Source: Longimicrobiales bacterium
GTDB taxonomy: Bacteria; Gemmatimonadota; Gemmatimonadetes; Longimicrobiales; Gaopeijiaceae
Length of the DNA stretch: 35,226 nucleotides
Reading direction: 5' to 3'
NCBI GenBank assembly: GCA_028279425.1
Contig: JANQNV010000268.1
Location: forward strand, 1-35,226
Both the position numbers and the translations under genes were made by a program. Shown one piece after another: positions 23,570 through 31,105 of this stretch. The notes beneath the pieces are model-generated. The model saw only the letters and a list, made by a program, of their open reading frames with translations, ran no database searches and was not told the DNA's origin. How positions within the stretch are numbered: the first letter of the stretch is position 1; every line of letters starts with the position of its first letter.

Positions 23570-26548
23570 TCAGAATACGGCCGAGATCTGGGCCGACAGC
23601 AGATTCTGCGCGAAGCCCTCCCGCCGAGTTTGGGTGCGCTGGTAGTTGAGCTTCAGGAGCACTTCACGGGTCATTCGATACCCGGCGGCAGCCTCGTAGC
23701 GCACGACGTCGTCGTCCCACGAACCGGTCGCGCCATCGGAGGCCGTGATCTCGCCGAACAGCAGCCCTCCCACCCGACCCGCCACGTACCACCCCGCGGC
23801 CACGTCGTACCGCGCCTCGACGAACCCGCCGACCAGGTCGATCGGATCGTCGACCAGGGGGGCATCCCACCGTGAGCGATACCCCTCCGCGAATATGGCC
23901 CAAGGCCCCGACAGCACCTCGGCATCGAACCCGATGAGCGTCTGATCGTAGTCCGAGGTGGACCCGGGGTACGGCGCACCCTGCTCTCCCGGCGGCGAGA
24001 GGTACGGGCCGTGCGCCGCCGAAACCCCGAGCCTCACGCCAGGGCGCAGGTGGGCGCCGAAGCGCCCCAGGAACTGCGCCCCTTCGGCGTCGATCGCCTT
24101 GCTCGGATTCGACACCGCGCCCGGCGTCACGCCGATCGAGTACTCGAACCGATCGAACTCGCCCAGGAACTCCCATTGCAGGCTCCAGCAGGCGTCGTAG
24201 AGAAGAGGGACGCCCGCGCCGACACCCGGTCCGATCGCCAGGAGATCGGCAGCCGTCTGATCGCCCATACTCGACAGGTTCGTGAAGTACTGCCACGCGA
24301 GCGGTACGCCGATCACCGGATTCGCGTTGAAGTACGTGCTCCTCAAGCCGAATCCACCGATGACGTTGGGCGCGAGACCGACCCGAGCCGAAAGCCACGA
24401 CTGGTCGGCGATCTCGTTGATCAGCATGTAGGCACCGTTCACGCGCAGTTCGGCGTCGGTGTCGTAGAGCAGCTCCGTGAAGATTCCGATCCGCTCGTTG
24501 ATCCAACTTCGCGCGAAGAGCCGTAAGCGCGCGGGGTTGAACGGGTTGTCACCGCGGACGGCAGAGTTGACGCCGAGGTCGTCGGCGGGAGAGGCCACCA
24601 GGTCGATCTGCCCGGACACCTCGAGCGGCACCTGCGCCGCGAGTGGCGCCGAACCCAGGCCGGGCCCCGCGGCGAAGAGGCCTGCTACGACGGCTCCAGC
24701 CATCGAGCGCGTACGACGCCCAGCGGCGCGCGGATCGGAGGGCGCCGACTCGGCCGCTGCCTCGGCCGGGGGCACCGACCCCGTGCGTGGCGAACGCGGG
24801 GCATCCGTCGGCGTGGACGGGTGCGGCAGACGGATTCGGAAGCGGGTCCGGCCGGGCTTCGAGTCGACTGCGATCTCGCCGCGGTGCTCCACGACCACGT
24901 TGCGCGCGATCGCCAGCCCGAGGCCCGTCCCCTCCTTCTTCCCCCGCGTCACGAACGGCTCGAAGATATCGTCGATCAGGTCTCCCGGGATCCCGGAGCC
25001 GTCGTCTTCGACCTCGACCACGAGCCCGCTCGCATCGGCCTCGGTGCGAACCACGACGCGAGTCGCCTGGGCCGCAGCCGCATTGCGGACGAGGTTCTCG
25101 ACGACGCGTCCCAGGCGGTAGCTGTCGATCCACCACTCGCCGTCGTAGCCGTGGTCCACCTGCAATCCGATGCCCCGCGACGCCAGGTCGCCGCGAAGCC
25201 CCGACACGGTGTTCTCCAGAAAGCTGTCGAAGCCGATCCACGCCCCCTCGAAGTCGCGCTCGCCGCGCGCGAAATCGACGATCTCCTCCTTCATCCTTCC
25301 CAGCCGGTCGATCTGCCCCTCGATCGCTTCGAAGCAGCGCTGTCGATCGTCTTCCGACTCGATCCCCATCCGGAGGAGCCCCACGGCGCCCGAGATGGTC
25401 GACAAGGGTTGGGTGAAGTCGTGGGCGACGGCACTCGCCGCCTGGCCGATCGCCCCCAGACGCTCGGCTCGCAGCAATTCGACTCGCGCCCGCTTGAGCG
25501 AGGTACGCATCTCTTCGAACGATGTCGCCAGCCGGCCGATTTCGTCGTCGCGTAGCCGCACCACCGGTCGCTCGAGATCGCCCTGGCCGAGCCGCTCGGT
25601 TTCGGCCAGGAGCTGGGCGACCGGTACGGTGATGCCTCGCGAAAACACCGTGCCCACCACGACCGTGAGGAACAATCCGAGCACCAGGATCCCGAAGAGG
25701 AGGGTGCGCAGGTCGTCGGCCGGTGCAAGGGCGGCGTCGAGCGAGTTGAGCAGCACGAGCGTGCCCAGGCGCCCTTCGCTCGGGGACACGAGGGCGATCG
25801 GGGCAGCGAGGAACCGCTCGGCCTCGGACCGCACCAGCATCACCGGCAACGCCTGGTCGGCCTCGGACGGCGCGTGGGCGGAAGGGTCCAGCGGATCGTC
25901 GGAACGGGCCGCCGCATCGGCCGCGGCCCGCCCCGTGGCGCCGCTGGCCTCGGGACCCGGCACCGCGTTGCGGTCGGCCATCAGTACCACCGGACGCCCG
26001 ACGGCGTCTTCGAGGGCCGCGATGTCGTCGGGATTCACCCGGTGACCCGTAACCAATACGGCGAGCGGTTCAGCCCCGAACAACACCGCGCTGACCGCGA
26101 CCAGTTCGAGGTAGCCGTCGCGCAGCCGGAGGTCGCCGGTATCGAAGAAGCGGGCCTCCCCGAGGAGAGGGTCGCCCCGCTCGAGCGCCCGACTCGGGGC
26201 GTCGTCCGTGGCGGCGATGCGATCGCCGAGTGGGCTCAACACCACCGCCCACGACTGAGACGCGTTCTGGAACACCTCCCGGAGCGTCTGCCCCACGGTG
26301 GTCGGGTCTTCGGTGGAGACGGCCGCTCGGAGACGCGGGTCGAGCGCGAAGGCCGCCGACGCCTCCACCTGGTCGCTCAGTTGGGCGGCCCAGGCGCTCG
26401 CCGCCACCTGGCGCGCGAAGGCGAGGTTGGTCTCGACGTCGGTCTGGATCTGGCGGCGGAAGGAGCCGTCCACCAGAACCACGGCCACCGCGAGTGTGAG
26501 CGCGACGGCCGCGCTGGACCATACCAGAAGACGAACGCGCAGAGACAG
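23570..26548 (-). CDS. sensor histidine kinase fused in frame to an outer-membrane beta-barrel
   Basis: One frame of about 992 residues. Part 1, a sensor kinase: TM1 near 7-26, a 255-residue periplasmic sensor, TM2 near 284-302, HAMP, H-box with His376 (AVAHDFTQPL), N-box near N489 (NLVRNAAAA), DDGSGIP and TGLGLAIARN near 515-550. Part 2, after a Pro/Ala/Ser-rich linker (about 575-610): RRTRSMAGAVVAGLFAAGPG ending PLAAQ, a complete signal peptide, then about 355 residues of amphipathic strands ending in ISAVF, a terminal Phe as in BAM substrates. No stop codon separates the parts. Internal starts at ATG 24703 or GTG 24775 could make the barrel alone, but no Shine-Dalgarno sequence is seen there. 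For the kinase, GGGGAGG (26563-26557) is followed by CTG at 26548. That start restores TM1, whereas GTG 26488 would cut it in half. The gene is 5 bases after the cupredoxin stop and 11 before the HD-GYP gene. Confidence 0.88.
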   Translation of the reverse strand: MSLRVRLLVWSSAAVALTLAVAVVLVDGSFRRQIQTDVETNLAFARQVAASAWAAQLSDQVEASAAFALDPRLRAAVSTEDPTTVGQTLREVFQNASQSWAVVLSPLGDRIAATDDAPSRALERGDPLLGEARFFDTGDLRLRDGYLELVAVSAVLFGAEPLAVLVTGHRVNPDDIAALEDAVGRPVVLMADRNAVPGPEASGATGRAAADAAARSDDPLDPSAHAPSEADQALPVMLVRSEAERFLAAPIALVSPSEGRLGTLVLLNSLDAALAPADDLRTLLFGILVLGLFLTVVVGTVFSRGITVPVAQLLAETERLGQGDLERPVVRLRDDEIGRLATSFEEMRTSLKRARVELLRAERLGAIGQAASAVAHDFTQPLSTISGAVGLLRMGIESEDDRQRCFEAIEGQIDRLGRMKEEIVDFARGERDFEGAWIGFDSFLENTVSGLRGDLASRGIGLQVDHGYDGEWWIDSYRLGRVVENLVRNAAAAQATRVVVRTEADASGLVVEVEDDGSGIPGDLIDDIFEPFVTRGKKEGTGLGLAIARNVVVEHRGEIAVDSKPGRTRFRIRLPHPSTPTDAPRSPRTGSVPPAEAAAESAPSDPRAAGRRTRSMAGAVVAGLFAAGPGLGSAPLAAQVPLEVSGQIDLVASPADDLGVNSAVRGDNPFNPARLRLFARSWINERIGIFTELLYDTDAELRVNGAYMLINEIADQSWLSARVGLAPNVIGGFGLRSTYFNANPVIGVPLAWQYFTNLSSMGDQTAADLLAIGPGVGAGVPLLYDACWSLQWEFLGEFDRFEYSIGVTPGAVSNPSKAIDAEGAQFLGRFGAHLRPGVRLGVSAAHGPYLSPPGEQGAPYPGSTSDYDQTLIGFDAEVLSGPWAIFAEGYRSRWDAPLVDDPIDLVGGFVEARYDVAAGWYVAGRVGGLLFGEITASDGATGSWDDDVVRYEAAAGYRMTREVLLKLNYQRTQTRREGFAQNLLSAQISAVF

Positions 26549-26553
26549 GGTGC

Positions 26554-27246
26554 CTACCTCCCCACGGCGAGGAGGAAGTCGGCCTCCACCTGCCCCGCAG
26601 ATGACATCGTGACCCTGGTCGTGTCGGCCCCGGCGGTGGGGTGCCAGGCGACGGCGCGGTACTCACCCTCCGGAACCCCGGTGAGGCGATACGACCCGTC
26701 ATCCCCCACGCGCACGACCCACGGTGTATCGACCACCAGGATCATCCCGGCCATCTCGGCGTGGATGTCGCAGAAGAGGCGTACCACACCGGGGTCGTCG
26801 AAGCTGTGCGTGGGCGAGACCCCGGGCGCGTAGCGACCGAGCGAAAACCGATTGCCCGGCGACAGGGAGAACAGGTTGTGGAAGACGTCGTCGTCGTTGG
26901 GAAACTCGATGACCTGGCCCGGACGCACCGCGGTGGAATAGGGCATGATCAGACGGTCGCGCTGGACGATCCGCGCGACGGTGTCGGCCGCGGGCGCGAC
27001 CGCGCCCCAGAGGGGCTCGAGGTAGACGAAGGCATCGGTCGAGCCCCTCGCCACACCCGGCTCCTGCGGGGGACGCGCGCGGCGCCTCGCATAGGGGCTC
27101 AGTGGCGGTGGCCGGTCCTGCGGCGCGGCAACGACCGTGACCGTTCCCGAGACCGTGCCGGTCGGCCGTGCGGGATCGTCGCCGCTGCCCGAGGGGGGCA
27201 GCACGAGCGACACCAGCAGGGCGAAGAGGAGGGCCGTCGTACGCAT
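26554..27246 (-). CDS. secreted cupredoxin-like protein (methylamine-utilization-protein type)
   Basis: This 230-residue protein starts at ATG 27246 with a signal peptide in residues 1-20. Residues 30-172 form a cupredoxin-like sandwich. VRPGQVIEFPNDDDVFHNLFSLS contains His123, and RLFCDIHAEMAGMI contains Cys159, His162 and Met165 or Met168. This H...C..H..M set is the classic type-1 copper ligand pattern. The C-terminal 60 residues (GDDGSYRLTGVPEGEYRAVAWHPT) are a carboxypeptidase-regulatory-like fold. Such proteins are annotated as 'methylamine utilization protein', often beside c-di-GMP or two-component genes, without a shown role in methylamine use. Its stop codon lies inside the Shine-Dalgarno region of the kinase-barrel gene. 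A copper or redox-linked periplasmic partner of that sensor is a fair inference. Confidence 0.88.
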   Translation of the reverse strand: MRTTALLFALLVSLVLPPSGSGDDPARPTGTVSGTVTVVAAPQDRPPPLSPYARRRARPPQEPGVARGSTDAFVYLEPLWGAVAPAADTVARIVQRDRLIMPYSTAVRPGQVIEFPNDDDVFHNLFSLSPGNRFSLGRYAPGVSPTHSFDDPGVVRLFCDIHAEMAGMILVVDTPWVVRVGDDGSYRLTGVPEGEYRAVAWHPTAGADTTRVTMSSAGQVEADFLLAVGR

Positions 27247-27294
27247 GGGTCCGGACCTACGAGACAGGGCTACGCGGCGGGCGGAGCCAATGCG

Positions 27295-27593
27295 TCAAGT
27301 TTCGGCCGTGAATGGGGGTTCCTTCAGCCCTGCGGCCAGAATGGCATCGGGGTGGGCAGGGCGCGCGTAGAAGAACCCCTGGGCGAGGTCACAGCCGAGC
27401 GATTTCAACAGAGCGGCCTGCCCCTCGGTTTCCACCCCTTCGCCGACGATGTCGAGACCGAGGCTCCGGGCCATGGCCGTGATCGCCGCCGTCAGGCTCG
27501 CGTCTTCGGGATTCGTCGCGGCGCCCTGTACGAACTCCCGATCGATCTTCAGCGCATCGAATCGAAAGCGCTTCAGGTAGGCCAACGCCGAGA
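27295..27593 (-). pseudogene. 3' stump of an EAL-domain (c-di-GMP phosphodiesterase) gene
   Basis: The frame reads LSALAYLKRFRFDALKIDRE, then AITAMARSLGLDIVGEGVET, then LKSLGCDLAQGFFYARP. These are the last three conserved blocks of an EAL domain. The EAL motif itself, the metal-binding residues before it and any GGDEF or sensor part are absent. The frame hits TAG about 20 bases upstream, at the point where the SGNH hydrolase gene ends (stop 27596-27598). A TTG at 27585 could start a 96-residue peptide, but it would be inactive. It lies 48 bases upstream of the cupredoxin gene, so an intact GGDEF/EAL protein may once have headed that operon. Confidence 0.85.
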
Positions 27594-27595
27594 GT

Positions 27596-28696
27596 TCAGC
27601 CCCCGCTGGCTACGGCAGCGGCCTCTGCCCCGGAGTCGCCCGCGTCGACCCCCGACCCGACCTCGTCCGACGAGCCCGAGGCCGCCAGGAGTGCCGTGGC
27701 CAGCCGATCCGCGACCGTGCGGTGGTGCTCCGGACCCCACTGATGGCCCTCGGGGCTACCCGTCATCGTCCGCATCTGGTCGAGGGGGAGAGCGACGAAC
27801 CCGAGCAGACCCTCGTCATCGAGCCGGCGCACCGCATCGGCGATGACCGGGTGGTTGTCGAGATCGTACTCGTAGCCGGTCACGTCGTCTCGGTGGGTCA
27901 CACTGACGAAGTGCAAGACGACACCCTCGTCGAACAACCGGGTCGCGAAGGCCTCGAGGAGAGCCACGTATCGCTCCTGGACCTCTCGGTGCGCGCGCTC
28001 GGCCGCTGCCTCGGCTTCGGGATCCGGGGGCGCGGCCTCGACGGGGCGCCCTCCTCCCCCCTGTACCGAGCGCAGGAGCGAGAACAGGTGGCTCCGCTGG
28101 AGCAGCCCGGACTTCGAGATCCACTCCTGCCACGCCGGCTTGCTGGTCGGATAGGGGTGGAAGGACAGCGTGCCGTCGGCGTCGACGCTGGTGACGCCGG
28201 TATCGGTGTCGAGCGGGTCGTTGTCAGTGAACTGGAGCACGACCGTCTGCGGACGGAAGGGGGCGGCGACCGAGTAGAACCACTTGATCTGGGAGTCCAG
28301 TCCCCACCCACCCATACCGCCATTCAACACGAACCAGCCGGAGCCCAGGACGCCCGACAGGCGCTCGGCGAACGCCTCTCCGTCGTCGACCCCGACGCCG
28401 AACGAAAACGAGTCCCCGAGCACCGCCACCACCTGCCGGTCGCCGACCTGTTCGGGGGGCAGGTACGCCCCTCGGCGGCCGAGCTCGTTGGTCGTGTAGG
28501 TGAACGACCACTGCCCCCCGCGGGCGTGACGGATGCGGGCGTTGCGGGTCAACTCGATCTCGAACTCCGACGAGGTCACGTAGCGCGGGAACATCGTGAC
28601 CTGAGGCGCGAAAAGGCGCACGGCGACCTCGGCGAGAACCACTCCCACCAGGAGAGCGATGCCGAGCACGACCGCTCGCGCGACCACACGCTGCAT
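27596..28696 (-). CDS. membrane-anchored SGNH/GDSL hydrolase (SxtL-class position)
   Basis: This 366-residue protein starts at ATG 28696, with AGGGGG about 6 bases upstream. An N-terminal membrane anchor or uncleaved signal spans 7-30. Block I is VAVLGDSFSFG with nucleophile Ser96. Block II is LNGGMGGWG (124-132), and block III is QFTDND (155-160) with Asn159. Near the C-terminus, EGHQWGPEHHRTVADRLA (316-333) supplies His324 or His325, but the usual Asp three residues before the catalytic His is not evident. This fits acyl- or acetyl-transferring and esterase SGNH enzymes acting on glycans at the periplasmic face. It is the last gene of the carbamoyltransferase cassette and lies 15 bases after the DUF5989 gene. 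Its 3' end abuts the EAL stump. Confidence 0.88.
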   Translation of the reverse strand: MQRVVARAVVLGIALLVGVVLAEVAVRLFAPQVTMFPRYVTSSEFEIELTRNARIRHARGGQWSFTYTTNELGRRGAYLPPEQVGDRQVVAVLGDSFSFGVGVDDGEAFAERLSGVLGSGWFVLNGGMGGWGLDSQIKWFYSVAAPFRPQTVVLQFTDNDPLDTDTGVTSVDADGTLSFHPYPTSKPAWQEWISKSGLLQRSHLFSLLRSVQGGGGRPVEAAPPDPEAEAAAERAHREVQERYVALLEAFATRLFDEGVVLHFVSVTHRDDVTGYEYDLDNHPVIADAVRRLDDEGLLGFVALPLDQMRTMTGSPEGHQWGPEHHRTVADRLATALLAASGSSDEVGSGVDAGDSGAEAAAVASGG

Positions 28697-28711
28697 GTCA
28701 GCCCCCTGCGA

Positions 28712-28873
28712 TCAGAAGATCGTGTAGATGAAGGGAGCCAGAGCCGACGTCTGGGCGAACACGAGGAGCGCGCTCACGGCCACGAGCACCACGAGGATCG
28801 GCAGCAGCCACCACTTCTTGCTCTCCTTCAGGAAGAGCCACATCTCGGCGAACACACCTGTTCTCTTGGACAT
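28712..28873 (-). CDS. DUF5989-family micro-protein, 53 aa (SxtK-class position)
   Basis: ATG 28873 to TGA 28712-28714 encodes 53 residues. The protein begins MSKRTGVFAEMWLFLKESKK, has a WWLLPILVVLVAVSALLVFA membrane helix at about 21-40, and ends QTSALAPFIYTIF. The FLKE.KKWWL.PI pattern followed by one hydrophobic helix and a short APFIYT tail is the DUF5989 signature. Proteins of this family nearly always sit between an SxtJ-type protein and a carbamoyltransferase or SGNH gene. Function is unknown; a single-helix subunit or anchor of a membrane complex is an inference. It lies 16 bases after the SxtJ-like gene. Confidence 0.9.
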   Translation of the reverse strand: MSKRTGVFAEMWLFLKESKKWWLLPILVVLVAVSALLVFAQTSALAPFIYTIF

Positions 28874-28889
28874 GTCTAGATCCGTGCTC

Positions 28890-29294
28890 TCAGAACTGTC
28901 GGTTGAGGTCGCCCTGCCGCTTGCCCTGCGGTCGGGAACTCCAGTAGCTGTCTTCGACCGGGGAATGCCGCATGGGGTCGCCTCCCAGAAGCCTCCGCAG
29001 GAAGCCGATGGGAGTCAATACCAGAAAATACACGATGCCCATGAAGATGGGGGTCGTCACCTTCGAGATCGCGAGCGCGAGCCCCATCCAGGCCCGATAG
29101 ACCGGTCCGAGGTTCGACGGGATCAGCAGCCCCGCCACGATCAGCGTACCCGATAGACCGCCCAGAATCTGGGTTGCGAGCTCGTGGCCTCTCCACCAGG
29201 TGATCCCGGCGATGACCAGAAACGCGATTCCGACGGGGAAGGCGAATGCGCGCCCTTCCTTGGCGGTCAGTCGAGTTGGAATTCGTCTCTCCAA
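28890..29294 (-). CDS. SxtJ-family small membrane protein
   Basis: TTG 29294 is chosen as the start because GGAGG lies 7 bases upstream, inside the end of the carbamoyltransferase gene. The two genes overlap by 28 bases in different frames, so translation is coupled. The 134-residue product begins MERRIPTRLTAKEGRAFAFP. Hydrophobic helices follow near 19-33, 44-60 and 72-97 (ALAISKVTTPIFMGIVYFLV), then a soluble tail with RRLLGGDPMRHSPVEDSYW. That layout and the TP.GF..R...GD tail are typical of SxtJ-like proteins, named after the saxitoxin operon but widespread beside O-carbamoyltransferases. Its biochemical role is not known. Confidence 0.9.
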   Translation of the reverse strand: MERRIPTRLTAKEGRAFAFPVGIAFLVIAGITWWRGHELATQILGGLSGTLIVAGLLIPSNLGPVYRAWMGLALAISKVTTPIFMGIVYFLVLTPIGFLRRLLGGDPMRHSPVEDSYWSSRPQGKRQGDLNRQF

Positions 29295-31105
29295 TCTCCT
29301 TCCTCCGCCCACTCGGGCTGCTGGGACTTCTGCATGACGTAGTTGCCCACGACGAGCACGTCCATGTCGGTGCGCATGAAGCACCGGTAGGCGTCCTGAG
29401 GGCTGCAAACGATGGGTTCACCCCGCACGTTGAACGAGGTATTGACCACGACTCCGCAGCCGGTCAGACGCTCGAATTCGGAAATGAGCCGGTGGTACCT
29501 GGGATTGCGCGTCTGGTCTACCGTCTGGACCCGCGCCGAATAGTCGACGTGGGTGATCGCGGGGATGTCGGACCGGGGGACGTTCAGCTGCTCGATCCCG
29601 AAGAGACGGCGCTGTTCGTCGGTCATCGGGATCTGTCGTGACTCCTTGACCGGCGCGACGAGCAGCATGTAGGGCGAATCGCCGTCCAGCTCGAAGTAGT
29701 CGGCGACCCGCTCGCGGAGGACCGACGGGGCAAACGGCCGGAAGCTCTCCCGGAACTTGATCTTCAAGTTCATCTTCGACTGCATCTTCGGGCTACGCGG
29801 ATCCCCGAGGATGCTGCGGGCCCCGAGGGCTCGCGGCCCGAATTCCATGCGGCCCTGGAACCACCCGACCACATTCTCGTCGGCCAGCGCGCCCCCGACG
29901 CGTGGGAACAGTTCATCGTCGTCCAACACCTCGTAGACGGCACCGAACTCGTCGAGGGCCTTCTCGATCTCCGCGTCGTCGTACCCGGGTCCGAGATACG
30001 CGCCCTTCATGGCATCGGTGCCGCAACCGTTGACCTTGCGTTCCCCGCCGCAGTGACGGGTCCAGGCCAACATCGCCACGCCGAGTGCGCCCCCGGCATC
30101 GCCGGCGGCCGGCTGAATCCAGATGTCGTCGAAGATGCCGGCGCGCAGGATGTGACCATTGCCCACACAGTTCAGCGCCACCCCGCCCGCCATGCACAGG
30201 TTCGGGAGACCCGTCACCTCGCGAGCCGTCCGCGCCATCCGCATCATGACTTCCTCGCACACCTCTTGAACGGAGCGGGCCAAGTCCATCTCGCGCTGGG
30301 TGATCCGCGACTCGGGTCTGCGCGGAGGCCCACCCATGAGGTCGTCGAATGCGCGACTGGTCATGGTGAGGCCACCCAGGTAGTTGAAGTACTTCTGGTT
30401 CAATCTGAACGAGCCGTCGTCCTTGAGATCCATGACCTCGGAATAGATGAGGTCGACGTACTTGGGCTCACCGTAGGGCGCCAGACCCATCACCTTGTAC
30501 TCGCCGGAGTTGACCTTGAATCCGGTGTAGTAGGTGAAGGCCGAGTACACGAGACCGAGCGAGTCGGGCCACCGCATTTCCCGCAGGATCTCCACCTCGC
30601 CCCCCCGGCCGACTCCGATCGATGCCGTGGCCCATTCGCCCACGCCGTCGATCGTCAGGATGGCGGCCTCTTCGAACGGCGAGGGGAGGAACGCGCTGGC
30701 CGCATGCGACTCGTGGTGCTCGGAATAGAGCACCGGCCCCTCCCACCCGAGTGGGTCGCGAACCAGGCGGTCGGTGTAGAGCTTGTCCTTGATCCAGAGA
30801 GGACCCGCACGCAGGAACGAGCCGAAGCCACCCGGCGCGATACTGAGGTAGGTCTCGAGGATCCGGTCGAACTTGAGGAGCGGCTTGTCGTAGAACGCGA
30901 CGTGGTCGACCCGATCCATGTCGATGCCCTCGTGCGCCAGACAAAACTCGACGGCGTGGATCGGAAACGAGGCGTCGGCCTTGATCCGCGTGAAGCGATC
31001 CTCGGACGCGGCGGCCACCACTTCTCCGTCGCGCACCAGGCAGGCCGCACTGTCGTGGAAGAACGCCGAAATCCCGAGGATATACGTGGGAGATCCCTTG
31101 GCCAT
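29267..31105 (-). CDS. O-carbamoyltransferase, NodU/SxtI/TobZ type
   Basis: This 612-residue cytoplasmic enzyme starts at ATG 31105. The N-terminal Kae1-like domain has GISAFFHDSAACLV (H17-D18), SEDRFTR, HHESHAASAFLPS (130-142) and TIDGVGEWATASIG. The C-terminal YrdC-like-associated region has GGVALNCVGNG, GWFQGRMEFGPRALGARSIL, FAPSVL and NTSFNVRGEPIV. These are the full signature motifs of enzymes that make carbamoyl-AMP from carbamoyl phosphate and ATP and pass the carbamoyl group to a hydroxyl. The acceptor cannot be read from the sequence. The length is normal for the family. It is the first gene of a four-gene run with the SxtJ-like, DUF5989 and SGNH genes. No convincing ribosome binding site precedes the ATG. 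Confidence 0.95.
   Translation of the reverse strand: MAKGSPTYILGISAFFHDSAACLVRDGEVVAAASEDRFTRIKADASFPIHAVEFCLAHEGIDMDRVDHVAFYDKPLLKFDRILETYLSIAPGGFGSFLRAGPLWIKDKLYTDRLVRDPLGWEGPVLYSEHHESHAASAFLPSPFEEAAILTIDGVGEWATASIGVGRGGEVEILREMRWPDSLGLVYSAFTYYTGFKVNSGEYKVMGLAPYGEPKYVDLIYSEVMDLKDDGSFRLNQKYFNYLGGLTMTSRAFDDLMGGPPRRPESRITQREMDLARSVQEVCEEVMMRMARTAREVTGLPNLCMAGGVALNCVGNGHILRAGIFDDIWIQPAAGDAGGALGVAMLAWTRHCGGERKVNGCGTDAMKGAYLGPGYDDAEIEKALDEFGAVYEVLDDDELFPRVGGALADENVVGWFQGRMEFGPRALGARSILGDPRSPKMQSKMNLKIKFRESFRPFAPSVLRERVADYFELDGDSPYMLLVAPVKESRQIPMTDEQRRLFGIEQLNVPRSDIPAITHVDYSARVQTVDQTRNPRYHRLISEFERLTGCGVVVNTSFNVRGEPIVCSPQDAYRCFMRTDMDVLVVGNYVMQKSQQPEWAEEGDWRDEFQLD

Noticed and set aside
27596..31105. 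A saxitoxin biosynthesis cluster
   Set aside because: Only the four sxtI/J/K/L-type genes are present. The polyketide-like starter enzyme, amidinotransferase and oxygenases of the toxin pathway are absent.
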